Shown one piece after another: positions 37,580 through 47,260 of a stretch of 64,000 nucleotides of DNA (its first letter is position 1; each line of letters begins with the position of its first letter). The notes under the pieces are model-generated. The model saw nothing but the letters and a program-made list of their open reading frames with translations, had not been told where the DNA came from and ran no database searches. This stretch comes from Actinomycetospora lemnae (GTDB taxonomy: Bacteria > Actinomycetota > Actinomycetes > Mycobacteriales > Pseudonocardiaceae): the NCBI RefSeq assembly GCF_028737315.1, contig NZ_JAQZAO010000008.1, forward strand, positions 62,001 through 126,000, given 5' to 3'. The position numbers and the translations under genes are program-made.

Positions 37580-39070
37580 ATGCCGGGGAGCCAGCGTCGC
37601 GCGCGCGGCACGCCGCGCCTGACGGTGCCCGGCACGCTGCCGCTCGGACCCTCCGACCCGGTCGAGCGCGCGCGCCTCCTCGAGCGCATCCGCGACGCCG
37701 TGCTCTCGGGCACCGCGAGCCCCGCCTCGCCCCGCGACGTCGTGTCGGCGTCCTGGCAGCGCTCGCTCGAGGCCCACGTCGACCCCGACCACGGTCGGCC
37801 GCGGCAGGTGTTCGCCACCCACGAGCTCGACGACGTCCGCGGCGGGCACGTGCTCGCCCCGGTGCTGCCGCTGCTGCGGCGCACGCTGCTCGACGTCGCC
37901 GACGAGGCCGTGCACATGATGATCGTGACCGATGCGCGCGGGCACATCCTGTGGCGCGAGGGCCACGCCGACGTCCTGCGTCGCGCCGACGACGTCGCGC
38001 TCGTCGAGGGCACGCGCTGGAGCGAGGACTCGATCGGCACCAACGCCATGGGCACCGCGCTCGCCTCGGGCCGGGCGGTGCAGATCCACTCCGCCGAGCA
38101 CCTCGTGAAGCTCTACCACGCGTGGACGTGCGCGGCGGCCCCGATCCACGACCCGGACAGCGGCGAGGTGGTCGCGGCCATCGACCTCACCGGCCCGCTG
38201 CGCACGTTCCACCCCAGCACGCTCGCGCTGGTCAAGGCGGCGGCCGAGCTCGCCGAGGTGCACCTGCAGGCCCGCCTGGTCGAGCGCGACGAGCGCCTGC
38301 GCACCCGCAACCGGCCCCACCTCGACGGCCTGCGCGGCGCGCCCGGCGCCCTGCTCGCGCCCGGCGGCCGCGTCCTCTCCGCGCAGCCAGCCGACTGGCT
38401 GGGCGAGCGCGTCCCGATCCCCGAGGGCGGCGGGCGCGTCGACCTCGGCGAGCGCGGCGAGGGCGTCCTCGAGCCCCTCGCCGAGGGCTGGCTCCTGCGC
38501 CTGGCGCCGCGCGCGTCGTCGGGGCCGAGCCTCGTGCTGCCGTTCCTCGGGGCCGAGCGCCCGGTCGCGCGCCTCGACGGCCGTCCGGTGCGCCTGGGCC
38601 TGCGCCACGCCGAGATGCTCGTGGTGCTCGCCCTGCACCCCGACGGGCTCACGGCCGACGGGCTCGCCCAGGCGCTCTACGGCGACGCCGGCAACCCGGT
38701 GACCGTGCGCTCGGAGGTGCACCGGCTGCGTGCGGTGCTCGGGTCCTCGATCATCAGTACCCAGCCCTACCGGCTGCGCGCCCGCGTCGACGCCGACTTC
38801 CTGCACGTCCGCGAGGCCCTGCGCGCGCGCCGCCTGCCGCCGCCCGAGGTCCTGCGCCGCGGTGCCCTGCTGCCCGTCTCCGACGCCCCGGGCGTGCGCG
38901 AGGAGCGCGACCACCTCGAGGTCGCCGTGCGCGGGGCGGTGCTGCGCCGGGGCGACGCCGAGGCGCTGTGGGCGCTGGCGCACGCCACCGGCCCGGACCC
39001 GGAGATCGCCGAACGCCTGCGCCACCTCCTGCCCGCCGGCGACCCCCGGCGCGACGAGCTGGCGGTCTAG
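37580..39070 (+). CDS. AcoR-like GAF-domain regulator with winged-helix C-terminus
   Basis: A 496-residue regulator. Residues about 25-270 match the sensory N-terminus of AcoR-type activators (SASWQRSLEAHVDP, then the GAF domain with GTRWSEDSIGTNAMGTAL, HAWTCAAAPIHDPDSGEVVAAIDLTG). The expected sigma-54 AAA+ ATPase and Fis-type HTH are absent. Instead, residues about 330-420 (LRHAEMLVVLALHPDGLTADGLAQALYG, VTVRSEVHRLRAVLG) look like an OmpR/SARP-type winged helix. It is divergent from the aldehyde dehydrogenase and is its likely regulator. The ATG at 37580 is chosen with GGGG upstream. Its stop overlaps that of coaX in the shared CTAG. Confidence 0.82.
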   Translation: MPGSQRRARGTPRLTVPGTLPLGPSDPVERARLLERIRDAVLSGTASPASPRDVVSASWQRSLEAHVDPDHGRPRQVFATHELDDVRGGHVLAPVLPLLRRTLLDVADEAVHMMIVTDARGHILWREGHADVLRRADDVALVEGTRWSEDSIGTNAMGTALASGRAVQIHSAEHLVKLYHAWTCAAAPIHDPDSGEVVAAIDLTGPLRTFHPSTLALVKAAAELAEVHLQARLVERDERLRTRNRPHLDGLRGAPGALLAPGGRVLSAQPADWLGERVPIPEGGGRVDLGERGEGVLEPLAEGWLLRLAPRASSGPSLVLPFLGAERPVARLDGRPVRLGLRHAEMLVVLALHPDGLTADGLAQALYGDAGNPVTVRSEVHRLRAVLGSSIISTQPYRLRARVDADFLHVREALRARRLPPPEVLRRGALLPVSDAPGVREERDHLEVAVRGAVLRRGDAEALWALAHATGPDPEIAERLRHLLPAGDPRRDELAV

Positions 39071-39900
39071 GGGCCGGCGGACCGCGCGGCCCGCTTCGCG
39101 GCGCGGTCGTCGCGGCGCTCCTGCCAGCGCCGATGCACCGTGCGCAGGCCCAGCAGGGTCAGGTCGGGCACGTGGTCGGTGATCGTCGCGCACTCGTCGA
39201 CGACGACCGGCGCGAGCCCGCCCGAGGCGACGACGGCCACCGGTGCGCGGCCGTCGGGGTCGCGGACGGTGATCTCGCGGCCCACCCGGGCGACGAGCCC
39301 GTCGACCTGTGCGGCGGCGCCGAGGACGAGCCCGGCCTGCATGCTCTCGACGGTGTTGCGGCCGAGCACCGAGCGCGGCACGACGAGCTCGACGGGGCGC
39401 AGGGCCGCGGCGCGGACCGCGAGGGCCTCGGCGGACACGGCGACACCCGCGGCGATCGCTCCGCCCAGGAACTCCCCGCGTGCCGACACCCCGTCCACCG
39501 TCGTCGAGGTGCCGAAGGTGACGACGACGCACGGCCCGCCGTGGCGCTCGAACGCGGCGAGGGCCTGGACGACGCGGTCGGCGCCGACCTCCTTGGGGTT
39601 GTCGACCAGCAGCGGCACCCCGGTGCGCACCCCGGGCTCGACGAGCAGGTGGTCGAGACCCGCGAAGTGCCGGGTGACCATCCCCCGCAGTTCGCGCATC
39701 AGCGCCGGCACCGTCGACAGCGCGGCGACGGCCGACACGTCACCGACCCGGGCGCCGAGCAGGCCCCGGACCAGCAGCGCGATCTCGTCGCCGGTGGCCC
39801 GGGGCTCGGTGCGCAGGCGCGCGTCCCACACCGCGGGCCCCTCGGGCGGGTAGAGGGCGAGCGCGGTCTGGGTGTTGCCGACGTCGACGCAGAGCAGCAC
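39067..39900 (-). CDS. coaX: type III pantothenate kinase
   Basis: A 277-residue CoaX that phosphorylates pantothenate, the first step of CoA synthesis. It shows the acetate-kinase-fold P-loop MLLCVDVGNTQTALAL, the VPALMRELR region, GADRVVQALAAFE, FGTSTTVDGVSARGEFLGGAIAAGV, and the late VVASGGLAPVV. The GTG at 39900 gives the canonical start. It follows panD by 24 bp, completing a pantothenate-to-CoA unit, as in mycobacteria. Confidence 0.95.
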   Translation of the reverse strand: MLLCVDVGNTQTALALYPPEGPAVWDARLRTEPRATGDEIALLVRGLLGARVGDVSAVAALSTVPALMRELRGMVTRHFAGLDHLLVEPGVRTGVPLLVDNPKEVGADRVVQALAAFERHGGPCVVVTFGTSTTVDGVSARGEFLGGAIAAGVAVSAEALAVRAAALRPVELVVPRSVLGRNTVESMQAGLVLGAAAQVDGLVARVGREITVRDPDGRAPVAVVASGGLAPVVVDECATITDHVPDLTLLGLRTVHRRWQERRDDRAAKRAARSAGP

Positions 39901-39924
39901 TGGTGGTCCCGTCTGCCGTGCCCC

Positions 39925-40509
39925 TCAGTGGTCCGCGGAGAGCAGCGCGTCGAGCCGCCGGGCGTCGGTGGTCTCGGCGGCGTCGCGACGCCGGGTGGGC
40001 CGCTCCTCGCGGACCGGCTCGGCGCCCCAGCTCCCGCCGACCGTCGTCATCGCCGGACCGGCGGCGGCCTCGTGACGGCGGGCCGGGCGGGCGTCCGTGC
40101 CGGGCCGCAGGAGCGACGTCGTCGGCGCCGCGGCGGGGACGTGGGCCGGATCGGCACCGCGGTCGAGGACGCGGTTCTGCTCGTCGACGAACACCACCCG
40201 CGGCTGGTACGTGCGGGCCTCGGCGTCGTCCATGACGCCGTAGGAGATGAGGATGACGAGATCGCCGGGCTGCACGAGGTGCGCCGCGGCGCCGTTGATC
40301 CCGATGACGCCGGAGCCTGCGGGCCCGGTGATCACGTAGGTCTCGAGGCGTGCGCCGTTGGTGACGTCGACGATGGCGACCTGCTCGCCGGGCAGGAGGT
40401 CGGCGGCGCGCATCAGGTCCTCGTCGACCGTCACCGACCCGACGTAGTGGAGGTTCGCGTCCGTCACCGTCGCCCGGTGGATCTTGGACTTCAGCATCGT
40501 GCGCTGCAC
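39925..40509 (-). CDS. panD: aspartate 1-decarboxylase with C-terminal extension
   Basis: A 194-residue proenzyme that makes beta-alanine for pantothenate. The self-cleavage site is Gly-Ser in [11 protein letters not shown] (Ser25), which becomes the pyruvoyl group. The conserved start [17 protein letters not shown] and [20 protein letters not shown] are intact. The family is normally 115-140 residues; here about 60 extra residues (Pro/Arg/Ala-rich, after LDRGADP) follow the fold and look disordered. The GTG start is one base after the panC stop. Confidence 0.95.
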   Translation of the reverse strand: MQRTMLKSKIHRATVTDANLHYVGSVTVDEDLMRAADLLPGEQVAIVDVTNGARLETYVITGPAGSGVIGINGAAAHLVQPGDLVILISYGVMDDAEARTYQPRVVFVDEQNRVLDRGADPAHVPAAAPTTSLLRPGTDARPARRHEAAAGPAMTTVGGSWGAEPVREERPTRRRDAAETTDARRLDALLSADH

Positions 40510-40510
40510 G

Positions 40511-41428
40511 TCAGACTCTCCTCACGAGGGACACCGCGGCGTTGTCGATCAGACGGGTCGTGCCGGCCCGGGCGGCGACCAGGAGCCGCGCCGGACCGAT
40601 GTCGGGGGTGGGACCGAGGTCCTCGTCGCGCAGCTCGAGGTAGTCGACCTGCAGCGACGGCTCGGTGGCCAGGACCGCGCGGGCGGCGTCGAGGACGGCC
40701 GCCGCGCCCTGCTCACCGGCGTGCTGACCGGCCGACAGCGCGGCGGACAGCGCGACCGCGGCGTGCCGCTGGTCGTCGGAGAGGTAGGCGTTGCGGCTCG
40801 ACAGGGCCATGCCGTCGGACTCGCGCACGGTCGGGACGCCGACCACGTGCACGTCCATGTCGAGGTCGCGCACCATGCGGCGGATCAGCGTGAGCTGCTG
40901 GTAGTCCTTCTCGCCGAAGAACGCGACGTCCGGCGTGGTGATCGCGAAGAGCTTGTTGACGACGGTCAGCATCCCCGCGAAGTGACCGGGACGGACCGCG
41001 CCCTCGAGCTCGTCGCCGAGCGGGCCGGGGTGGACCGACGTCGCGAACCCCGGGGGGTACATGTCCTCGACCTCGGGCGCGAAGACCAGCTCGACGCCCT
41101 CCTCGCGGCACATCTCGAGGTCGCTCTCGAAGGCGCGCGGGTAGCGGCCGTAGTCCTCGTCCGGCCCGAACTGCTTGGGGTTGACGAAGATCGACACGAC
41201 GGTCGACGCGCCGGGCACGCCGCGGGCGCGGCGCATCAGCTCGCGGTGGCCCTCGTGCAGGGCGCCCATGGTCGGTACGAGCGTCACACGCCGCCCGCCG
41301 CCGCGCAGCGCCTTGGTGACGCGGCGCAGGGCGTTGGGGTCGCGGTGCACCGTGAGGCGCCCGGCGTCGTACTGCGGGCGCGCGCGACCGACGAGGTCGT
41401 GGGTGCGCAGGCTGGAGGGTCGGGTCAC
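40511..41428 (-). CDS. panC: pantothenate synthetase
   Basis: A 305-residue enzyme joining pantoate and beta-alanine with ATP. It has the HIGH-like [71 protein letters not shown], and the KMSKS-equivalent [11 protein letters not shown]. The GTG start lies in a GTGA overlap with the DUF2520 gene, and panD follows directly, so the pathway genes are co-translated. Confidence 0.96.
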   Translation of the reverse strand: MTRPSSLRTHDLVGRARPQYDAGRLTVHRDPNALRRVTKALRGGGRRVTLVPTMGALHEGHRELMRRARGVPGASTVVSIFVNPKQFGPDEDYGRYPRAFESDLEMCREEGVELVFAPEVEDMYPPGFATSVHPGPLGDELEGAVRPGHFAGMLTVVNKLFAITTPDVAFFGEKDYQQLTLIRRMVRDLDMDVHVVGVPTVRESDGMALSSRNAYLSDDQRHAAVALSAALSAGQHAGEQGAAAVLDAARAVLATEPSLQVDYLELRDEDLGPTPDIGPARLLVAARAGTTRLIDNAAVSLVRRV

Positions 41429-42399
41429 GGGAGAGGCCTCTCGAGGGCGGCCACCACGTCGGCGGCGGCGACCGGGTCCACCAGTCCGCCGGCGCGGGCG
41501 CGCTCGGCGGTGCGCCGGGCCAGGGCCCGGTAGAGCGGGGCCGCGTCGGGGGCGCGGTCGTCGAGGTGGCGCACGTGCATCGCCACCGTGCCGGCGTCGC
41601 CGCGGACGACGGGGCCGGTCAGCGCGCGGTCGCCGTGGCGCAGGGCGTTGTCCAGCGCCGCCGACAGCAGCGGGGCGAGGACCCGCTCGGCGGGCTCGAT
41701 GCCGGCGCCGGAGAGCAGGTCGGCGGCCTCGCGCACGAGCGTGACCAGGTGGTTCGCGCCGTGGGCGAGGGCCGCGTGGTAGAGCGGGCGCACGGCCTCG
41801 GGGATGCGCACGGGCTCCGCACCCATCTCGACGACCAGGGCCTCGCCGACGAGCCAGGCGGCGTCGGTGTCCTCACTGGTCTGCTCCGGGCCGGTCACGC
41901 CGATGCAGGCACCGGTCAGGCGCGCGACGTCCTCGCGGCGCCCGGTGATCGTCATCGCGGGGTGCAGGGCGATCGGCAGCACGTCGTGCTCGGCGGCGGG
42001 GGCCAGCACGCCGACCCCGGCCGCGCCGCAGGTGTGGACGACGATCTGCCCGGGCCGCAGGCAGTCGGACGCGGCGAGCCCGCGCACCAGGCCCGGGAGG
42101 ACGTCGTCGGGAACCGCGAGCAGCGCCAGGTCGGCGCGGCGCACGACCTCGTCGGGCGGCAGGATCGCGGCGCCGGGCAGGAGCTCCTCGGCGCGGGCCC
42201 GCGAGGCGCGGGAGACGGCGGAGGCGGCGACGACCTGGTGCCCCGCCTGCGCGAGCGCGGCGCCCAGCACCGCGCCGACCCGCCCGGCGGAGACGACGCC
42301 GACCGCGAGCCGTGAGCCTTCCCGAGGGGTGGGGGACGGCCCGGGGTCGCCGGTCGTCTGCTCCCACCGCCCGGCGTCCTCGCCGGCGTCGGTGCCCAC
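41425..42399 (-). CDS. Rossmann-like / DUF2520 oxidoreductase-fold protein
   Basis: A 324-residue NAD(P)-binding protein: N-terminal Rossmann region [33 protein letters not shown], then LALLAVPDD, and a C-terminal DUF2520 helical domain ([21 protein letters not shown]). It occupies the position of Rv3603c, next to panC. Structure suggests a reductase such as a ketopantoate-reductase analogue, but this is unproven. The start GTG at 42399 is supported by GAGGTGGCGC; longer frames to 42468 are possible. Confidence 0.82.
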   Translation of the reverse strand: MGTDAGEDAGRWEQTTGDPGPSPTPREGSRLAVGVVSAGRVGAVLGAALAQAGHQVVAASAVSRASRARAEELLPGAAILPPDEVVRRADLALLAVPDDVLPGLVRGLAASDCLRPGQIVVHTCGAAGVGVLAPAAEHDVLPIALHPAMTITGRREDVARLTGACIGVTGPEQTSEDTDAAWLVGEALVVEMGAEPVRIPEAVRPLYHAALAHGANHLVTLVREAADLLSGAGIEPAERVLAPLLSAALDNALRHGDRALTGPVVRGDAGTVAMHVRHLDDRAPDAAPLYRALARRTAERARAGGLVDPVAAADVVAALERPLP

Positions 42400-42550
42400 G
42401 CGCCACCTCACTCGTTCGGCTCGTTCCCGTCCCGCTCGCGCGGGTACCGGACGATCACTGGCGCCCACGGTAACCGCCTGCGGGCCCCGCCGCCGTCGCG
42501 GTGAGCGGGTTCACGCGTCCTCGTGACCGCGCGTGCGCGGGCCCGGTGTG

Positions 42551-42573
42551 GCAGCGAGGGCGTCCCTCGCTGC
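42551..42573. terminator. perfect 10-bp hairpin after prsW
   Basis: GCAGCGAGGG CGT CCCTCGCTGC is a perfect 10-bp stem with a 3-base loop, 42 bp beyond the prsW stop and 152 bp before the DUF2520 gene. The first seven stem bases, GCAGCGA, equal those of the 47-bp hairpin repeats. It probably ends prsW transcription and has a degenerate relative in mutY. Confidence 0.75.
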
Positions 42574-42614
42574 GTCCGGGGCGGTCGGGGCGGGCCTCGC
42601 TGCTCCGTCGCGGT

Positions 42615-43868
42615 TCACCAGCGCGCGGGCGGGGGCGGTCCCTGGGCCGGTGGGCCGCCGGGCCAGGACGGCGAGGGCCCGCCGGGTCCGGGCGGCGGGC
42701 CGGTCGGACCCTGGACGCCCGGCGCGTTGACCGCCGCGAGGCGCGTGCGGACGACGGCGTCGAGGAGCTCCGCGTGCCAGTCGGGCCGCGGCGGCAGCGC
42801 CCCCCGCTCGGCCCGCGCGCGCAGGAAGGCGAGCTCGGTGACGGCGTGCTGGTAGTCCTCGACGGCGCGGGCGGCGGTGGAGCCGGCGCGGCGGTGCACC
42901 GCGGTCCGCCAGCGGCGCCGGCCCGCGAGGCTCGAGAGCAGCGGCACCTCGCTCGGCGCGATCCAGCCCGCGGCGGCGAACCCCGGCATCTGGCGCGCGA
43001 GGACGTCGGCCTCCCGGCGGCGCTGCCAGACGACGAGCCCGATCATCCCGGCGAACAGCGGCAGCATGATCAGCACGTAGACGCCGAAGAACCCGGCGCC
43101 GAGCTGGGTCGAGGAGTTCCACAGCGCGTGCAGCATCACCGCGAGCACGTAGCCGCCCAGCACCGCCGCGGTGCCGACGACCCGCGAGCGGGCCTGCGAG
43201 GCGATGCCGACGCCGATCCCGATCATCGCGGTGAACAGGGGGTGCGCGAACGGCGAGAGCACACCGCGCAGCACGAACGTCGCGAGCACCGCGCCCCCGG
43301 GCGCGCCGTCGGACGCCTCGGCGAACGCCCGGCCGAAGTAGATGATGTTCTCGGTGAAAGCGAAGCCGGCCGCCGTGATCCCGGCGTAGACGACGCCGTC
43401 GACGATCCCGTCGAACTCGCGACGGCGCACCAGCAGCAGGCCGACGACGAACGCGCCCTTGACGAACTCCTCGACCAGCGGCGCCGAGATCACCGCGCCG
43501 ATGACGTCGCCCTGGCCCCGACCGAGCAGGAGCTCCGCGGCGATGATCGCGCTGGAGTTGATGACGACCGCGACCAGCGCCGACAGCCCCGCACCCCACA
43601 GGAAGGCGCCGAGCAGCAGGCGCGGCGGCTCGGGCTCGAAGCGGTCGATCCACAGGAACGCCGCGACGACCGGCGCCACCGGCACGAGCGCGAGGACGAC
43701 GCCGACGACCACCCCGACCGCGCCGATCTCGGTGCTCGCGAGGCCGACGGTGATCAGCGCGCAGATGCCGAGGAGGATCAGGCCGAGCACCGGCCACACG
43801 AGCGTCCGGCGCTGCTGCGGCGCCAGGCGGACCGGAGGGGCGATCACCCTGCCGGAGGGTAACGACAC
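42615..43868 (-). CDS. PrsW-family intramembrane metalloprotease
   Basis: A 417-residue polytopic protein of the PrsW/CAAX-protease-like group. Eight or so membrane segments lie in residues 20-300. The motifs APLVEEFVKGAFVVG (EE..K), FAFTENIIYFGRA (ExxxY-type) and SPFAHPLFTAMIG plus AVMLHALWN supply the Glu and His ligands of the active site. The C-terminal 110 residues are cytoplasmic and Pro-rich at the end. Family members cleave anti-sigma factors or similar membrane proteins. It sits as an extra gene inside the pan/fol cluster, bracketed by hairpin repeats. Confidence 0.85.
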   Translation of the reverse strand: MSLPSGRVIAPPVRLAPQQRRTLVWPVLGLILLGICALITVGLASTEIGAVGVVVGVVLALVPVAPVVAAFLWIDRFEPEPPRLLLGAFLWGAGLSALVAVVINSSAIIAAELLLGRGQGDVIGAVISAPLVEEFVKGAFVVGLLLVRRREFDGIVDGVVYAGITAAGFAFTENIIYFGRAFAEASDGAPGGAVLATFVLRGVLSPFAHPLFTAMIGIGVGIASQARSRVVGTAAVLGGYVLAVMLHALWNSSTQLGAGFFGVYVLIMLPLFAGMIGLVVWQRRREADVLARQMPGFAAAGWIAPSEVPLLSSLAGRRRWRTAVHRRAGSTAARAVEDYQHAVTELAFLRARAERGALPPRPDWHAELLDAVVRTRLAAVNAPGVQGPTGPPPGPGGPSPSWPGGPPAQGPPPPARW

Positions 43869-43910
43869 CCGGCCCGTCGGGCCCGCCGACGGGTCGCCTC
43901 TCCGGTGATC

Positions 43911-43957
43911 AACGGGCGCTTCGTGCGCCTAGAAGCAGCGAGCAGCGCGTTCGCTGC
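43911..43957. repeat. 47-bp hairpin minirepeat, copy C
   Basis: Core TAGAAGCAGCGA with hairpin GCAGCGAGC (43935-43943), loop AGCGC, GTTCGCTGC (43949-43957); one pair is a G-T wobble. It lies 25 bp downstream of the DUF6779-like gene stop and upstream of prsW, where it may act as terminator. GGTGATCAACGGG is shared with copy B. Confidence 0.88.
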
Positions 43958-43982
43958 GGACCCGGGCGAGGCGCCGCGGCGC

Positions 43983-44909
43983 TCAGGGGTCGCGGCGGCG
44001 GCGGCCCACCGTGCCGCCCGAGGCGGCGTGGGCGGCGAGGAGCTCGGCCACCGTGCGGCCGCCGGACGGGGCGTCGGTCGGCGCGCGGCGGGGGCGGCGG
44101 TCCTCGGGCCCGTCGGACGGCTCGGGGGGCTCCGGGAGGGTCTCGTAGCCGGCCGCGCGCACGTAGTTGTCGACGAACGACCCGGCGGCGAGCACGGCGG
44201 GGTCCGACGGCGGGCCGTCGCTCGGCGGCGGCGCCGGGCGCAGGGGCCGGGCCGTGTGCTCGGTGGGCGGTTCGACGCGGCGACCCGCGACCGACCCCGG
44301 CGTGCGCGGCGCGGGCGCGGAGGGCAGGGCCGGCCGTCGGGGCGCGGGCGGCGGGCCCGGCGGCCCGGACGGCACGCGCGGCTGCGGGCCCGAGTCGCCG
44401 ACGACCCGCAGGCGCGGGCCCCGGGGCCGCGGCGGGGCGGCGGGCACGGCCGGCACGCCGACCGACTGCAGGGTCACCGCGTCGGCCTCGCGGCGCGTGC
44501 GGTCGAGCTCGTCGCGCAGGGACGCCACCTCCTCGCGGGCCCGCTCCGCGGTCTGCTCGGCCTCCTCGCGGGCCGCGACCTCGCGCGCCACCCGCCGGTC
44601 GAGGTCGCGGTGCAGCGCGGCGACCCGCTCCTCGGCCTCCTCCTCGGCCGCGGCGCGCCCCTCCTCGGCCTCGCGGGCCTCCTCGGCGATCTCGGCGAGC
44701 TCCGCGTCGCTGCGCCCCCGGCGGGCGAGGACGAGCACCACGAGCACCACGGCCCAGAGCGCCGCCACGACGGCCAGGCGCAGCCAGCGGGCGTCGTCGG
44801 CGAGCACCACGGCCGCGCCGGCGGCCACGGCGAGGACGCCCGCGCCGCTCAGCAGCGCGGCGCGTCGGCCGTCGGGGCCGGCGCGTCCGACCCCGTCCGG
44901 GGTGCTCAT
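43983..44909 (-). CDS. membrane coiled-coil protein (DUF6779-like, Rv3604c position)
   Basis: A 308-residue protein with two short membrane segments (LLSGAGVLAVAAGAAVVLA and LRLAVVAALWAVVLVVLVLA, residues about 20-60). A long charged coiled coil follows (about 65-160, repeats of EAREAEEGRAAAEEEAEER), then a Pro-rich stretch and a C-terminal conserved motif (GSFVDNYVRAAGYETLPEPPE). The ATG at 44909 is clear. It corresponds in position and make-up to mycobacterial Rv3604c. The function is unknown; a scaffold near the division or envelope machinery is only a guess. Confidence 0.72.
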   Translation of the reverse strand: MSTPDGVGRAGPDGRRAALLSGAGVLAVAAGAAVVLADDARWLRLAVVAALWAVVLVVLVLARRGRSDAELAEIAEEAREAEEGRAAAEEEAEERVAALHRDLDRRVAREVAAREEAEQTAERAREEVASLRDELDRTRREADAVTLQSVGVPAVPAAPPRPRGPRLRVVGDSGPQPRVPSGPPGPPPAPRRPALPSAPAPRTPGSVAGRRVEPPTEHTARPLRPAPPPSDGPPSDPAVLAAGSFVDNYVRAAGYETLPEPPEPSDGPEDRRPRRAPTDAPSGGRTVAELLAAHAASGGTVGRRRRDP

Positions 44910-44980
44910 CGCTGCAGGATAGCGAGCGGCCCCGACCGCCGATCGCCCCCTGCGCGCGAGGGCGGGCGCGGCGACGTCCG

Positions 44981-45463
44981 TCACGCCCGGCGGTCCCGCG
45001 GGTCGCGCCCGGCGTCGCCGCCGGGATCGTCCGGGGTGCGCAGGCTGTGCTCGAGCCACAGGCCGGCGCCGACGAGCACCGCCGACCCGACCACCCCGAC
45101 GACCGCGCTCGCGGTGTCGCCGCCCGCGGCATCGACGCGGCCGCTCAGCGGGAGCACGTAGGCGAGCAGCCCGAGCCACGCCCCGCCGACCAGCGCCCCG
45201 GCCAGCGACGACGCCTTGGCGAGCGCGACCGCCCGGGCGGCGGCCAGTGCGTCGACCGGGCGCGCGCCGGGGCGGCGCCGGATCCGGGCGCGCAGGACGA
45301 AGGCCAGCACCAGCTCCGCGATCCCGAGCACGAGCGGGGTGAGCCCGGCGAGCAGGGGCAGCGGCGGCAGCTCCCCGTACGCCGCCTGCACGAGCACGTT
45401 GGCCGCGAGCCCCGCGGCGACGGCCGCGACGATCAGCAGGGAGGGGCTCGTCCGCGTCCTCAC
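44981..45463 (-). CDS. DUF3180 membrane protein
   Basis: A 160-residue protein with four membrane segments (PSLLIVAAVAAGLAANVLVQAA, LLAGLTPLVLGIAELVLAFVL, KASSLAGALVGGAWLGLLAYVL, ASAVVGVVGSAVLVGAGLWL). Family DUF3180 is found almost only in actinobacteria and nearly always beside folK (Rv3605c position). It starts on a GTGA overlapping the folK stop. No function is known. Confidence 0.85.
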   Translation of the reverse strand: MRTRTSPSLLIVAAVAAGLAANVLVQAAYGELPPLPLLAGLTPLVLGIAELVLAFVLRARIRRRPGARPVDALAAARAVALAKASSLAGALVGGAWLGLLAYVLPLSGRVDAAGGDTASAVVGVVGSAVLVGAGLWLEHSLRTPDDPGGDAGRDPRDRRA

Positions 45464-45957
45464 AGCGCGGCCTCGTCCCGTCGCACGCCCGCGCGCTCCT
45501 CCGCGGGCAGCGCGGCGAGGAGGTCCGCGACCCGCCCCCGCCCGGCGACCTCCGCGTCGGGGTCGACGTCGAGCCACGGGACGAGGACGAAGGCGCGCTC
45601 GTGGGCGCGCGGGTGCGGGAGGGTGAGCGCGGGGTCGTCGCTCGTCGTACCGTCCACGTCGAGGACGTCGACGTCCAGGGTCCGCGGGCCCCAGCGCACG
45701 TCGCGGGTCCGGCCCGCGCGGCTCTCGGCGGCGCGGGCGCGGGCGAGCCAGGACCAGGGCTTCGCGTCGGGGTCCTCGGCGACCACGACCGCGTTGAGGA
45801 AGTCGTCCTGCTCGACCCCGCCCCACGGCGCGGTCGCGTAGACCGGCGACACGGCGACGATCCACGCGCCGGCCGCGCGCAGCGTCGCCACGGCCCCGCG
45901 GAGGTTGGCCGCGCGGTCGCCGATGTTCGAGCCCAGCGAGAGCACCGCGCGGCTCAC
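45460..45957 (-). CDS. folK: 2-amino-4-hydroxy-6-hydroxymethyldihydropteridine pyrophosphokinase
   Basis: A 165-residue HPPK transferring pyrophosphate to the pterin precursor of folate. It shows the start [16 protein letters not shown], then [23 protein letters not shown] and the signature [16 protein letters not shown], and [15 protein letters not shown]. The GTG start overlaps the folB stop as GTGA, and the gene end overlaps DUF3180. Confidence 0.95.
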   Translation of the reverse strand: MSRAVLSLGSNIGDRAANLRGAVATLRAAGAWIVAVSPVYATAPWGGVEQDDFLNAVVVAEDPDAKPWSWLARARAAESRAGRTRDVRWGPRTLDVDVLDVDGTTSDDPALTLPHPRAHERAFVLVPWLDVDPDAEVAGRGRVADLLAALPAEERAGVRRDEAAL

Positions 45958-46385
45958 GCCCGGCTCCGCTCCCGCCGCACCGTCACCGCGACGTCGTCGA
46001 ACGGCACCGTGATCGGCGCCTGCGGCTTGTGCAGCGTGACCTCGACGGCCGCGACGCGCTCGTCCGCCAGCACCCCGTCGGCCACCTCGCCGGCCACCGC
46101 CTCGATGAGCTGCCGCGGCGGGCCCGCGACCACGGCGGCCGCGCGCTCGGCCAGCCCGCCGTAGTCGACGGTGTCGGCGAGGTCGTCGGACGCCGCCGCC
46201 GGGGCGAGGTCGACCTCCAGGACCAGGTCGAGGACGAAGTCCTGGCCGTCGCGACGCTCGTGGTCGAACACGCCGTGGTGCCCGCGGACCCGCAGCCCGC
46301 GCAGGGCGATCCGGTCCCGCTGACTCGACGGGCCGGCCCCCCTGTCGGCGTGCTCCCCTGACTGCTGCGTGGATGGGGAGCTCAC
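45954..46385 (-). CDS. folB: dihydroneopterin aldolase
   Basis: A 143-residue enzyme cleaving dihydroneopterin to the hydroxymethylpterin and glycolaldehyde. Visible are [37 protein letters not shown] with the pterin-side residues, and [14 protein letters not shown]; the catalytic Lys lies in LHKPQAPI. The GTG at 46385 fits the GTGA overlap with folP; about 20 N-terminal residues are variable. Confidence 0.94.
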   Translation of the reverse strand: MSSPSTQQSGEHADRGAGPSSQRDRIALRGLRVRGHHGVFDHERRDGQDFVLDLVLEVDLAPAAASDDLADTVDYGGLAERAAAVVAGPPRQLIEAVAGEVADGVLADERVAAVEVTLHKPQAPITVPFDDVAVTVRRERSRA

Positions 46386-47257
46386 GGCTCGATCTCCGCC
46401 GGCGAGGTGCCCCAGCTCCACGCCGCGGCCACGGCGACCGCGTCCAGCGACGGGCCCACCTCGTGCACCCGCACGCCCCAGGCACCGTTGGCCGCCGCGA
46501 GCGCGGACACCGCCGCGGTCGCCACCTCGCGGCCGTCGGGTGGGCGGGGGGTGCCCTCGTCGTCGGCGAGCAGCGCGCCGAGGAATCGCTTGCGCGACGC
46601 CCCGATGAGCACCGGGAAGCCGAGGCCGGTGAACACCGGCAGCTTGCGCAGCAGCGTCCAGTTGTGCGCCGCGGTCTTCGCGAACCCGAGCCCGGGGTCG
46701 AGGACCAGCAGCGACGGGTCGACGCCGGCGAGCACCGCACGGTCGACCTGCTCGACCATCTCGGCGCGCACCTCGCCCACCACGTCCTCGTAGGAGGCGA
46801 GCGCGGACATCCGGTTGCTCGGCCCGCGCCAGTGCATGATCACCCAGGGCACGCCGGCCTCGGCCACGGTCCGGGCCATGTGCGGGTCGGCGAGGCCCCC
46901 GGACACGTCGTTGATCATCGTCGCGCCGGCCGCGACGGCGGCGGCGGCGACGGCCGCGCGGGTGGTGTCGACGCTGACCCGCACCCCGGCGGCCACGAGG
47001 TCGCGGATCACGGGCACGACGCGCTGCGTCTCGGTCGCCGCGTCGATCCGCTCCGCGCCGGGGCGGGTGGACTCGCCGCCGACGTCGACCAGGTCGGCGC
47101 CGCGCCCGTGCAGCGCGACGCCGTGGGCCACCGCGTGGTCACGGTCGAGCCAACGCCCGCCGTCGGAGAACGAGTCGGGCGTGACGTTGAGGACGCCCAT
47201 GACGACGCAGCGCCCGGGGTCGGGCAGGGCGTGGGACGGCCCGGGAGGCGCGCCCAC
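46382..47257 (-). CDS. folP: dihydropteroate synthase
   Basis: A 291-residue enzyme condensing pABA with the pterin pyrophosphate, the sulfonamide target. Both family signatures are present: [15 protein letters not shown] near the N-terminus and [15 protein letters not shown], plus [20 protein letters not shown] and GASRKRFLG. It starts three bases after the folE stop and ends in a GTGA overlap with folB. Confidence 0.96.
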   Translation of the reverse strand: MGAPPGPSHALPDPGRCVVMGVLNVTPDSFSDGGRWLDRDHAVAHGVALHGRGADLVDVGGESTRPGAERIDAATETQRVVPVIRDLVAAGVRVSVDTTRAAVAAAAVAAGATMINDVSGGLADPHMARTVAEAGVPWVIMHWRGPSNRMSALASYEDVVGEVRAEMVEQVDRAVLAGVDPSLLVLDPGLGFAKTAAHNWTLLRKLPVFTGLGFPVLIGASRKRFLGALLADDEGTPRPPDGREVATAAVSALAAANGAWGVRVHEVGPSLDAVAVAAAWSWGTSPAEIEP

Positions 47258-47260
47258 TCC

